This document shows positions 43,501-49,211 of a stretch of 64,000 nt of DNA, in pieces. The stretch is taken from assembly GCA_002708905.1 (NCBI GenBank), contig PAPM01000024.1, positions 62,001 to 126,000 on the forward strand, written 5' to 3'. Under the pieces are notes generated by a model. It made no database searches and was not told where the DNA came from. It was given only the letters and a program-made list of their open reading frames with translations. The number at the start of each line of letters is the position of its first letter. Positions within the stretch are counted from its first letter, which is position 1. Position numbers and translations under genes: made by a program. Source of the stretch: Pseudomonadales bacterium (GTDB lineage Bacteria > Pseudomonadota > Gammaproteobacteria > Pseudomonadales > Ketobacteraceae).

Positions 43501-46500
43501 GTCTGGTGTTGCGTGGTACTTTCGACCGCAACCCACTGCTAAGTGATGCCCTTGCGGCGACGAAGGAAACCGTTCTGCAGGGATTCTCCAACGGAGATGT
43601 GCCCGTTGATAAGATTGTTGAGCATTTGGGAGTCGCCCGCAATCCTGCCTATTCACCGCTGGTTCAGGTAGCCTTTCAATTATTGGACAGCGCTGGTTTC
43701 AATGCAGCACAACTGGCGGATCAAGCCAAGGTTGGGGATTTGGAAGTGGAGGTCCTGGGGGCTGATACGGCTTCGGCGAAGTTTGATCTTACCCTCAATC
43801 TGACACTGGATGGCGATCAACTGGGAGCATCACTGGAATACAATACTGATCTGTTCCTGGAATCCACAGCAAAAAATTTACTGGTCGGCTTCCAGCATGT
43901 GTGCGAGCAGATTGTGGAGGAGGGCCATAAACCGGTCGCCGCCGTGGAGATAATCGCTGCGGATCAACTGCTCGCAGAACTGGATTTGAATTCCAGCGAA
44001 TATGAGTCTGTGCAGCCCCTGTCGTCAATGCAATACGACATGTTCATGGATAACCTGGTGAACCCGAATTCATTGCAGAGCAGTCACGGCTGGAATATCC
44101 ATATTCATCGTCCCCTGGATCTTGATTTATGGCAGCGAGCCTTGCACACAGTGGTTCAACAACAGCCCATGATGCGTTCCCGGTTTGTAGCCGCGCAAAA
44201 GGCCAGTCTGGATATGGGGTATCTGGCCATCGCAAAAGAGTCCTTTCCCCAGATAGAGCTGATTGATAAGAGCGATGGTCCAGTGTCTGAGAGTGAGTTG
44301 GAGCAGCTTATTATACGGCTGATCTACAAGCCCTACGCTATCCAGAATGACGACCTGATTTCATACTACGTGGTAAAACTCACTGCAGATCACTACGTGG
44401 TAATCAGCGCTGTACATCACGCTATACTCGATGGCGCATCACTCAATGTTTTGTGGCTGCAATGGACAGAAGCTTACGAACGTCTGCTACAGGGACAGGG
44501 CTACGATATTGATGCTGTTCCCTTCGCTGAGTTTGCCCTTGTCGATCGCAGCATCATGGATACGGCACCGGTGTTGTCTTTCTGGCAGGAGAAACTGGCT
44601 GCCGTGGAGCCACTTTCGTTCTCTGTGCCGTCTCCGGTTCCACAGCCTTCCCATTTCGTCACAAAAGAGCTGTTTCTCAGTGATGACCATTGGGTTGCCG
44701 TCAAAGCTTTTTGTCGCCAGCAACGGATTACGCCTTCACTGTATTTCAAGTGTCTGTACGGTTATGTGGTGCAACAGTATTGTCGTGCTGATACGGACTT
44801 CTCCATTCAGGAAACCATGGGTGGCCGCATTAAAGGGCACTATGATGCCATGGGCTGTTATATTCAGGAGATTCCGTTCGTCTTTAGCAAGTCTTCGTTG
44901 GCGTCGGAGCAAAGGTTTGTTGATGTTCTTGAGTACGCCCGTCATTTCCAAAAAGACATCAAGGATTATAGGCTCATCTCCATCGGCAAGCAGTTGGAGT
45001 TGTCGCCAAAAGGTCGCATTGGTTTTATGTACAACTTCTACCAGTTCCTGGCCCAGTCTGAATTCTTGGGCGAGTCCTTCAGTCCGGAGGGAACCCCCAG
45101 CGACCCAGCCAACAATGTCCAGTTCGTAGTGACGGAAGTGGCGGGAAAGCTGAAGCTTAATCTGTTCTATCATGGCCACTTGTTTACCGACTTGGGCATG
45201 CTGCACAGGATCAATGCGTTGAGTGAACAGGTGCTCAGTGCGCCGGACATAAAGCTGAGTGAACTTGATTTGGTTGCCGATCCTGCAGAAAGAATCAGGC
45301 TGTTGGAAGATTGGAATAACACGGCCCGCGATTATGATCTCAGTCTGTGTGTTCACCAGAAATTCGAACTGCAGGTTGAGCGTGTACCGCACGCCATAGC
45401 CATTTCCGATGATCTTGGCTCTTTGACCTACGCTGAGCTGAACCAACGGGCAAATCAGCTGGCACATTACCTGATTGATCGCGGTATTCGCGAGAATGAT
45501 CTGGTGGGCTTGTGTGCCGAGCGCTCCTGCGCGTTTCTGGTGGGCATATTGGGAATCATGAAAGCCGGGGCGGCTTATGTTCCCATGGACCCTAAATATC
45601 CGGATGATCGGATCGAGTACATGATCCAGAATTCCGCCGTATCGGTTTTGATAACGCAGCAGCATCTGCGTGAGAAATCCAATGCAGTGGCAGATGGGGT
45701 ACATCGGGTGTGTCTGGATCAGGATTGGCCGGAGATTACCAAGTGCTCCCACAACAATCCTAATCTTGCTGTCGGTCCGCGTAATCGCGCCTACATGATT
45801 TACACATCCGACTCCACCGGCCTACCCAAAGGCGCGATTGTTCGTCATGATGGCGCCTTGAACCATATTGAAGCCGAGTGCGAGGTACTTGAGTTCCCGG
45901 GTGAGTTCAGTTTCCTGCAAACGGCCCCTTCCTCATCAGATATATCCGTGTGGCAGTTTGTTGGGCCGGTTACCCGAGGTGGCCAAGTGGTGGTATTGGA
46001 TGACGTCACCCATTCCAGAAAACTGTTTGAGCTGGTGAAACGGCATCGAATAGACGTTGTTGAATTGGTGCCCGTGGCGCTGCAGTTGTTGATGGAGCAT
46101 GTTCGACAATTACCACAGAGTGAGCGCAGTCTAAAGGACTTGAAATGGATGATGGCCACCGGTGAAGCCGTATCAGTGGAGTTGGTGAACGATTGGCTTG
46201 CCTTGTATCCCGATATTCCAGTGGTGAACGCCTATGGTCCAACGGAAGCGGCAGATGACGTCATTCAATGCTCCATTCATCAGCCGTTACCGGATTCGCA
46301 GAAATCTGTACCCATTGGTAAACCTTTAGGTAACCTTTCGGTTTACATCGTCGACGATCAACTGCGGCTGGTGCCTGCCGGTGTGCCGGGTGAAATCTGT
46401 ATTGGTGGTATCGGGGTGGGTGAAGGTTACTGGCAGAATCCGGAGAAAACCGCCGACGCCTTTGTCCCCGATCCGTTTATCGGCACTGGTGATACACGCA

Positions 46501-47933
46501 TGTACCGCACCGGTGATCTGGGCCGCTGGTTGAGCGATGGTAGCGTGGAATATCTGGATCGCGTGGATAACCAGGTGAAGGTACGTGGCTTCCGCATCGA
46601 ACTGGGTGAAGTGGAAGCAGCGCTTTCGGCACTGCAGGGTGTTCGTGAGAACGTGGTCATCGTGCGGGATGATCTACCCGGTGGTAAAGCACTGGCGGCC
46701 TATGTAGTACCGGCCCAGGAAGAATTAACCGGCTCCACCCTTGATCCACAGGTTCTGCGTGCGCAGTTAAGGGAGTCCCTGCCGGATTTCATGGTGCCTG
46801 CCGCCATCACGATCATGGACGCCTTGCCGTTAACCCCGGCAGGTAAAGTGGATCGGAAAGCGCTTCCCAGACCGGTTGCCATTCAACTGGGTGGGGCTGA
46901 GTATGTACCGCCAAGAAACGATATCGAAAGATTGTTGGTGGAAATTTGGGAATCACTGATGCCGGTTGAGCGCATTGGCGTGACGGACAACTTCTTTGAG
47001 CTGGGTGGGCATTCGTTGGTTGGTGTAAGAATCATGGCCAAGGTGAACAAAGCCTTTAATCTGCAGTTACAAGTGGCCGCCCTGTTGAGCACACAAACCA
47101 TCGAGAATTTGGCGCAATTGATTTCCGCAGGGGAGAGCACGGACCAATTGTTGGTGCCCATAGCCGAATCAGATCATCCCGCCATCTTTATGATCCACCC
47201 GGTGGGAGGCGACGTGTTGTGTTACGCCGATCTGGCGCGGGCGATGCAGGATCATTTCTCGGTGTACGGTATTCGTGCCAAGGGGCTGGATGGCAGTGCG
47301 CCGGCCGCCAGCCTCGCCGAAATGGTTGATAGCTATGTTGAGGCCATTCTTCAGGTTCAGACCGCAGGCCCCTACATACTTTTGGGACAATCGCTGGGAG
47401 GCGTGCTGGGATGGGCTGTGGCCGCCAGACTGGAGGCATTGGGTCATGAAGTGGCGCATCTGGTGATGCTGGATACGTTCAGTCCCCAGCACCTTAAAGC
47501 CGCCCATGACTCAGATACAGACATTCTGGGCAAGGCTCTGGGGATTGGTCTTACTGCCGGCCCGGAAATAAAAAATGACGGCAATACAGAGGCTTATCTG
47601 GCTCAACTATACAATTATGGCGTACAATCCGGTGTCGTTCCCCATGAGATGGGGCTGGCACAATTTGAAACGCTGTATCGTGTGTCACTACAAAACCACA
47701 CCGTTGCATCACAATATGAAGTGGAAAATATCGCGGCGGCGGTGCATCATTTCACAGCGGCTGATAATGTTACCGGAGGTCATTCCGGAGACAGCTGGAA
47801 AGGGGTTCTACCCGGTCTGGTTACGCAGGAAGTCGCTGGAGGCCATGAATCCATGATGCAAGGTGAGTTAGCCAAAAGCCTGGCAGCGTCGATCAAAAGT
47901 CGGCTCCAACTTGATAACAACAATAATGAATGA
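31509..47933 (+). CDS. NRPS4: docking-C-C*-A-T-(C-A-T)x2-C-C*-A-T-TE
   Basis: Terminal four-module synthetase of 5474 residues. It has a TubC_N docking domain (1-55). Module 9: C (73-522, HHIISDGLS), C* (542-955), A (981-1477, code DLKNFGSDVK), T. Modules 10 and 11: C (HHVVTDGWS in both), A (2034-2535 and 3103-3600, both DLKNFGSDIK), T. Module 12: C (3703-4144, HHIVSDGAS), C* (4166-4580, HHAILDG), A (4613-5120), T (LGGHSL). A type I thioesterase (5215-5467) follows, with nucleophile motif GQSLGG, Asp in MLDTF and His in GGHESM. The module-12 code reads DIWEMTADDK, one residue from the known Dab code DIWELTADDK. The next gene is a Dab-type aminotransferase, which agrees with this. Its A3 loop reads TSDSTG instead of TSGSTG. 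The TE would release the peptide by hydrolysis or cyclization; which of these cannot be told from sequence. Confidence 0.97.
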   Translation: MNVLDLLTSLRKANIQISLVDEKLKIKAPKGAVTPEIKQQLSDAKEEIIAFLKEAAAPTQAASSIPVVDRNGELPLSYTQAALWTLDRMSPGGIAYNLPMAFKFYGGLDASILERAIQTVIQRHEILRLVVAENESGEPVAEFAEVAQYQLPVHDLVVNSETEYDSEIKAAVDHYALKPFDLAEGPLYRFDLVKIGGALAEPHDLLVVCLHHIISDGLSQNLLVREIAMLYAAYVQGAPSPLPALSIQYVDYAAWQRELLTGDKLEQEIAFWKQQLQGVPSLLALPTDRPRPLIQTSHGARYHFSVPADSAKQIIQYTQEQGYTVFMGLMAALQMVLSRHAGQTDFCIGMPTAGRHHKEVENLIGFFVNGVLVRADLNGNLTWKTHLARVKQRLLDVLSHQETPAQLIIDHLDVPRNPSYPPLAQVGFQLQNFSGSVQAASDETAMLDAFRKMTNLSMEPVKLEEADSKFDMIVSIAQNDSDLSGYVEYNTDLFDEHTIARLMAHFNQAVESLVNDVDERLDNIPLDGRDDLAAELGLAEGETLCRLTTTQMAFVQDIELRPETRQYAVGFRYEIPKQVDHGALQAAINQVIRCHEVLRARFVRCDLPWADSAYQVFRPDYTVTLERIDLGARDDAAEFVEHHFDKWCYRAHDIFNDELIRFQLIVSGNRSWLLLSCHHIILDGMSGMAMLRKIIAGYESLIRGESLPVFENHFVAYVARHHETVDADEAVAFWQEKSAEVAPLVFSNPTAWPAKREYQILSHAIDDSLLTEISSYCRKQKSHPSILYRLVAALMIQQYCRPEADFILWDIQSGRSAAEEASIGVFYQQVPYIIPLELLSGDNKAGDFFGQQRRYRREIKDFTHLSLAKLNQLFPAGSLSFQYNYFNFLEPVEIDGVSTLPYTFSSHVDNTVQVFVKDYGDSLEFELWFDGRVFVPLDFLARMEQVTRQLIGKPDIPLSEIRFDLLGERRQLAQWNENEQALDYRNIVEWYQDSVTRHAEQTALIHDTTELTYSRLDSLVNQLANCLVEQGVAPQDRVGVLLGRSQWSVISVLAVLKTGATYIPIEPSYPCERVEYILSDSKASLLITESCLQEKVTGYVGKKLEIDDLSSGLQVYSDAFTLPDIKADDSIYAIYTSGSTGKPKGALVSHIGEVNLQQWYTSLCGFDETDRTLIISAFGFDLTQKNLFAPLLCGGAVVIPKMDEFDASVVAAEIHRHRITHINCAPSALYSIVEDCDQQRASELQSLRWVFLGGEPIRLSALHQWLQFPTTMAQVVNSYGPTECTDVVSYHVLHNIASENTLIPIGKPICNTDLYILDSNLLPTPMGAVGEICIGGLGVGKGYIGRDDLNTEVFVKSPVHQEIIYKTGDLGRFIPDGSIEYIGRKDFQVKVRGLRIELGEVETAIKSLPDMTDAVVLVKDDALVGYGLNANGLMVQDWQSQLRSKLPDYMVPAHLIVLEQWPLTPNGKIDRKALPEPSALDSGQEYVAPRNELETSIAEIWAQVLKLDRVGVVESFFDLGGHSLLANQIVSRIRKLYSIELPIRDLMLYPTVEQLANRVLKAQRSEQLGEIVPVPRDQRIPLSASQQRLWLLDRIEPGNPAYHVPSVVTVKGPIQLDLIQAAFAQVVNRNEGLRAIFQEDENGPYQTFLRESDWQLQVVDATGFDAAAVEKQVAALVLKPFDLEQGPLFRAGVLKRSEEEHLLVVVLHHVVTDGWSNGLLVRQLGETYIQLLSGNTLVQPAASIQYADFAAWQHQYLQETLDAKMAFWKRALDEVAALELPLDFQRPSVQTFAGSNISFTLPKTASDALNQLANRFQVTPFMVLLAAYGALLQRYSGQERFAVGTPVAGRDRPELEEVVGFFVNTVAIPLSPQPQHSFSELLEQVKDTSLGCFEHQDIPFEQIVEELNPLRDMSRSPLFQVMLAYQDIPLGEAGVNAGQLGNLALEPYDLELNTAKFEQTLTLWPSADGISGSLTYNTDLFSKASAQQFVAHFTRFCEQAFVHPETALHKVDVLSEQERDQQLIIWNQSQHEYRADRVENLIAEAGSKFPDAVAVSQGHQQLTYRVLQTSSDAVAQTLVNSGIKRSDFVGVVLDRNLHLMSVILGVMKSGAVYVPIDAAYPEDRIRYICEQSGIQTVISLPHLIENLPDELQILNLADLPQWCETETSIPSTEYLDDDLIYVIYTSGSTGKPKGTGAYHRSEANLLSWYTGQFNMTANDRVLLLSAIGFDLTQKNLFAPLTCGARLVVPDFQEYDPARIVDVVEQEEITWINCAPSAFYPLVDNPDDWHRLTSLRYVFLGGEPINMGRLAGWLMQSSCQLVNSYGPTECADIASWHAIDPQTDIEKPAIPIGRPNYNVQLYVLGEHQELLPKGAIGELCIGGDGVGPGYLNQPELTDQVFIENPFKPGSKLYRTGDRVRYQSDGAVVYLGRRDHQIKLRGYRVEAGEIQAVINRHDRVKESLVDVLKNPAGVDQLVAWVATDVATDIATETAPLISDLKTLARTHLPSFMVPDSWVAISAFKLTANGKIDRKALPKPDWADRSETYVAPRNELEVALAEIWMQVLHLDQIGVHDNFFELGGHSLLATQVASRVRSKLNLALPIRDLMAQPTIAELAPRLTALALEDELPLVAVDRGQRLPLSFAQQRLWLLDKIDSESLAYTVPSIIRVRGPLKPSILESALSQVLNRHEGLRTVFHEDEEGPYQVILDAQAWPLPLVDVEHEAGTTDTSAILAECKRLMAIELMTPFDLVQGPLFRSKLFKLAEDDYVFLVAIHHVVTDGWSMNVLIQDLAQAYVQLDLHDEVFFDRMPFQYADFAVWQRNRLDKSEQQRLLDYWKQQLDGVEPLNLPLDFQRPAVQSYHGHTVRFGIPKSTRQALHDLAVKNSTSLFASLLSGFFILLRQYSGQSDFCIGTPVAGRERAELEKVVGFFVNTLAIRADVSARDSFSSVLYRVKHAVMDGLAHQEMPFEQIVEEVDPTRDMSRSPIFQVMLAYQNLPQEQQALSGSENLGDIQLEAFDPGVDSSKYELTMTLWESVDGLGGSLQYNTDLFKTETIDRMVSHFVSLLEQAAAQPETPVYQLDFLTEEERDQQLIEWNLTEVDYDREITLDQALSKALQQHAEQIAIRCGSESLTYHQLDRYSNKVAALLQQKGIRAGDKVAFCLDRNLHLMTVLIGIIKAGATYVPLDASYPKQRLNYILENAQAGVVLTQQHLRSALPDAGQVLVWEELLTDIDALPEMINPVQVSPEQLLYMIFTSGSTGNPKGTGAYHRSEMNLLNWYISEFNMVASDRVLLLSAVGFDLTQKNLFAPLLQGASLIVPDFNEFDVQKLTTIIDNERVTWLNCAPSAFYAIQDEPADWHKLDTLRLLFLGGEPINVPRIADWLKHSRCQLINSYGPTECADIAAWYPVDVERDYNAPALPIGRPNYNVQLYVLGDEQELLPTGAIGELYIAGDGVGPGYINNAEQTQAAFLPNPYARATQIYRTGDRVRYRTDGNVEYLGRRDHQIKLRGYRIEAGEIQSVINHARNVKDSLVDVIKDENGIQRLIAWVVLDDLQQDSDMALKQACHDKLPAFMVPEHWLLLSEFPLTPNGKVDRKALPKPQVQTDHEYVAPQSEQEAALSKLWASILGVDQVGVTDNFFNLGGQSLLATRLVSRMSRTLGVSIQVRQLFENPSIRSLLRHLEHQSSILDRPAISKRPNPDHAPLSFGQQRLWFFEQMNPGTQANNMPVAIRVKGHLDYAVLEKAFVELIRRHESLRTCFATDDSGNPVQIIQQKVDFRLSQVDLSDLAPQAREDQLGSLLVSNSNTPISLHQAPLIRASIVRTAANPQEQTLLLCMHHIVSDGASQVVLFRELMTLYIAYLSGQPSPLPELRIQYPDFAYWQRRWLDEQSMSQQLSYWKQQLQGAPALLDLPLDKPRPKVQTTHGATVSAVFPSPLTEKLRKTCEEKGVTPFMATLLAWQVLLSRFSGQKDILVGVPTLGRHTPELENVIGFFIQSLVLRGTFDRNPLLSDALAATKETVLQGFSNGDVPVDKIVEHLGVARNPAYSPLVQVAFQLLDSAGFNAAQLADQAKVGDLEVEVLGADTASAKFDLTLNLTLDGDQLGASLEYNTDLFLESTAKNLLVGFQHVCEQIVEEGHKPVAAVEIIAADQLLAELDLNSSEYESVQPLSSMQYDMFMDNLVNPNSLQSSHGWNIHIHRPLDLDLWQRALHTVVQQQPMMRSRFVAAQKASLDMGYLAIAKESFPQIELIDKSDGPVSESELEQLIIRLIYKPYAIQNDDLISYYVVKLTADHYVVISAVHHAILDGASLNVLWLQWTEAYERLLQGQGYDIDAVPFAEFALVDRSIMDTAPVLSFWQEKLAAVEPLSFSVPSPVPQPSHFVTKELFLSDDHWVAVKAFCRQQRITPSLYFKCLYGYVVQQYCRADTDFSIQETMGGRIKGHYDAMGCYIQEIPFVFSKSSLASEQRFVDVLEYARHFQKDIKDYRLISIGKQLELSPKGRIGFMYNFYQFLAQSEFLGESFSPEGTPSDPANNVQFVVTEVAGKLKLNLFYHGHLFTDLGMLHRINALSEQVLSAPDIKLSELDLVADPAERIRLLEDWNNTARDYDLSLCVHQKFELQVERVPHAIAISDDLGSLTYAELNQRANQLAHYLIDRGIRENDLVGLCAERSCAFLVGILGIMKAGAAYVPMDPKYPDDRIEYMIQNSAVSVLITQQHLREKSNAVADGVHRVCLDQDWPEITKCSHNNPNLAVGPRNRAYMIYTSDSTGLPKGAIVRHDGALNHIEAECEVLEFPGEFSFLQTAPSSSDISVWQFVGPVTRGGQVVVLDDVTHSRKLFELVKRHRIDVVELVPVALQLLMEHVRQLPQSERSLKDLKWMMATGEAVSVELVNDWLALYPDIPVVNAYGPTEAADDVIQCSIHQPLPDSQKSVPIGKPLGNLSVYIVDDQLRLVPAGVPGEICIGGIGVGEGYWQNPEKTADAFVPDPFIGTGDTRMYRTGDLGRWLSDGSVEYLDRVDNQVKVRGFRIELGEVEAALSALQGVRENVVIVRDDLPGGKALAAYVVPAQEELTGSTLDPQVLRAQLRESLPDFMVPAAITIMDALPLTPAGKVDRKALPRPVAIQLGGAEYVPPRNDIERLLVEIWESLMPVERIGVTDNFFELGGHSLVGVRIMAKVNKAFNLQLQVAALLSTQTIENLAQLISAGESTDQLLVPIAESDHPAIFMIHPVGGDVLCYADLARAMQDHFSVYGIRAKGLDGSAPAASLAEMVDSYVEAILQVQTAGPYILLGQSLGGVLGWAVAARLEALGHEVAHLVMLDTFSPQHLKAAHDSDTDILGKALGIGLTAGPEIKNDGNTEAYLAQLYNYGVQSGVVPHEMGLAQFETLYRVSLQNHTVASQYEVENIAAAVHHFTAADNVTGGHSGDSWKGVLPGLVTQEVAGGHESMMQGELAKSLAASIKSRLQLDNNNNE
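33133..34372 (+). other. C* domain of module 9
   Basis: Second condensation-like domain of module 9, starting LCRLTTTQMAFVQDIEL, more diverged at its N-terminal motif than the other C* domains. HHIILDG is intact at 33540-33560. Boundaries are approximate. Confidence 0.78.
44005..45249 (+). other. C* domain of module 12 (Dab module)
   Basis: Second condensation-like domain of module 12, starting VQPLSSMQYDMFMDNL. HHAILDG is intact at 44415-44435. It is the only C* followed by an A domain outside the GFDLTQKN group. Boundaries are approximate. Confidence 0.8.
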
Positions 47934-47935
47934 GG
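47932..47935 (+). promoter_or_regulatory. ribosome binding site deciding the aminotransferase start
   Basis: GAGG lies six bases before the ATG at 47942. The alternative in-frame ATG at 47930 overlaps the NRPS4 stop and has no Shine-Dalgarno sequence. Confidence 0.6.
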
Positions 47936-47941
47936 CATCGA

Positions 47942-49198
47942 ATGCTAGTTGATGTATTTCAGCAGTATGAATCCGAAGTACGTTCCTATTGCCGGGCTTT
48001 TCCAACCGTTTTTACTAAAGCCAAGGGTGCTTATATTCAGTCACAGGATGGCGAGCGCTACCTGGACTTCTTTGCTGGCGCCGGTGCATTGAATTTCGGT
48101 CACAACCCTGACTTAATCAAGCAGCGCTTAATCGAATATTTACAGGAAGACGGCATTCTTCATGGCTTGGATATGTACACCGATGCCAAGGGCCACTTTC
48201 TGGAGATCCTGCAGGAATCAATTCTCAAGCCCAGGAATTTGGATTACCGAGTTCAGTTTTGCGGCCCTACCGGGACCAATGCCGTTGAAGCTGCCCTCAA
48301 AATCGCCCGCAAAGTAAAAGGGCGTCGCAACATCTTCGCCTTTCAGGGTGGATACCACGGTATGACTCTGGGTGCTTTGGCCTGCACCGGCAACAGCTAT
48401 AACCGCAAAGGGGCAGGAACGGCCCTGCCGGATGTCACCTTCATGCCGTTCCCATTCGGACCCATGAAGGAGATCGATACCATCGCGTATATGGATGCGG
48501 TTCTGTCCGACACCAGTTCCGGAATCGAAAAGCCTGCGGCCATGGTGCTTGAAACGGTGCAAGCTGAAGGTGGTGTCGTAGTGGCCCCGGTCGAGTGGCT
48601 CAAGAAATTGCGCCAGCTATGCGATAAGCACGATATCCTCATGATTGTTGACGATATCCAGGTGGGCTGCGGACGTAGCGGCGACTTCTTCAGTTTTGAA
48701 CGTGCCGACATTATCCCCGATATCGTTACACTCTCAAAATCGATCAGCGGTTGTGGCTTGCCGCTGGCAATTGTATTGCTGAAACCGGAACTGGATAAGT
48801 GGCAGCCGGGTGAACACAACGGTACGTTCCGCGGAAATCAACTGGCTTTTATCAGTGGCGCGGCCGGCATAGAACTCTTTCAATCGCTGAATATACCGGC
48901 TCAGGTAGCGGAAAAAGCCAGACTGATTGAAACAGAGCTGCAATCCATGATTGATAATCTTGATCCCAGAATGGAGCTGCGGGGCCTGGGCATGATATGG
49001 GGGGTTGATCTGTCACCTCTGAAGAACGAGAAACTGATTGATCAGATTACGACTAACTGTTTTGAGAAAGGGCTGATTATCGAGAATGCCGGCCGTAAAG
49101 GGCAGGTGTTGAAGCTGCTCCCACCTTTAACCATCACTCAGGATGAGCTGCTGACCGGTTTGCACATTATCGAACGAGCCGTAAAGAAAGCCCTTTAA
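47942..49198 (+). CDS. 2,4-diaminobutyrate:2-oxoglutarate aminotransferase (EctB-like)
   Basis: PLP-dependent class III aminotransferase of 418 residues, the normal length for the EctB/Dab family. It would transfer an amino group from glutamate to aspartate semialdehyde to give L-2,4-diaminobutyrate. Visible marks are YESEVRSYCRAFPTVF at the N-terminus, which is typical of EctB, CGPTGTNAVEAALK, the GGYHGMTLGAL PLP region, DDIQVGCGRSG and the Schiff-base lysine in TLSKSISG (K266 from this start). I chose the ATG at 47942 over 47930 because of its GAGG and because EctB proteins begin close to this point. No ectA or ectC follows, so ectoine synthesis is unlikely here. The gene is coupled to NRPS4, whose last A domain reads as Dab-specific, so it most likely supplies that residue. 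Family call is secure; the exact substrate is inferred. Confidence 0.92.
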   Translation: MLVDVFQQYESEVRSYCRAFPTVFTKAKGAYIQSQDGERYLDFFAGAGALNFGHNPDLIKQRLIEYLQEDGILHGLDMYTDAKGHFLEILQESILKPRNLDYRVQFCGPTGTNAVEAALKIARKVKGRRNIFAFQGGYHGMTLGALACTGNSYNRKGAGTALPDVTFMPFPFGPMKEIDTIAYMDAVLSDTSSGIEKPAAMVLETVQAEGGVVVAPVEWLKKLRQLCDKHDILMIVDDIQVGCGRSGDFFSFERADIIPDIVTLSKSISGCGLPLAIVLLKPELDKWQPGEHNGTFRGNQLAFISGAAGIELFQSLNIPAQVAEKARLIETELQSMIDNLDPRMELRGLGMIWGVDLSPLKNEKLIDQITTNCFEKGLIIENAGRKGQVLKLLPPLTITQDELLTGLHIIERAVKKAL

Positions 49199-49211
49199 TA
49201 GGGCTTTTTTA
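49187..49211 (+). terminator. Rho-independent terminator after the NRPS/aminotransferase operon
   Basis: A 7-bp stem AAAGCCC/GGGCTTT encloses a 7-nt loop containing the aminotransferase stop codon and runs into a T tract. It lies between two convergent genes and reads into the last codon of the opposite gene. It may work in both directions, although the T tract on the other strand is interrupted. Confidence 0.8.

Noticed and set aside
44736-45752. 338-codon open frame on the - strand
   Set aside because: Antisense shadow of C* and A of module 12 in NRPS4, with no recognisable motif.
47942-49198. ectoine biosynthesis operon
   Set aside because: Only the EctB-like gene is present; no ectA or ectC follows, and context points to Dab supply for the NRPS.
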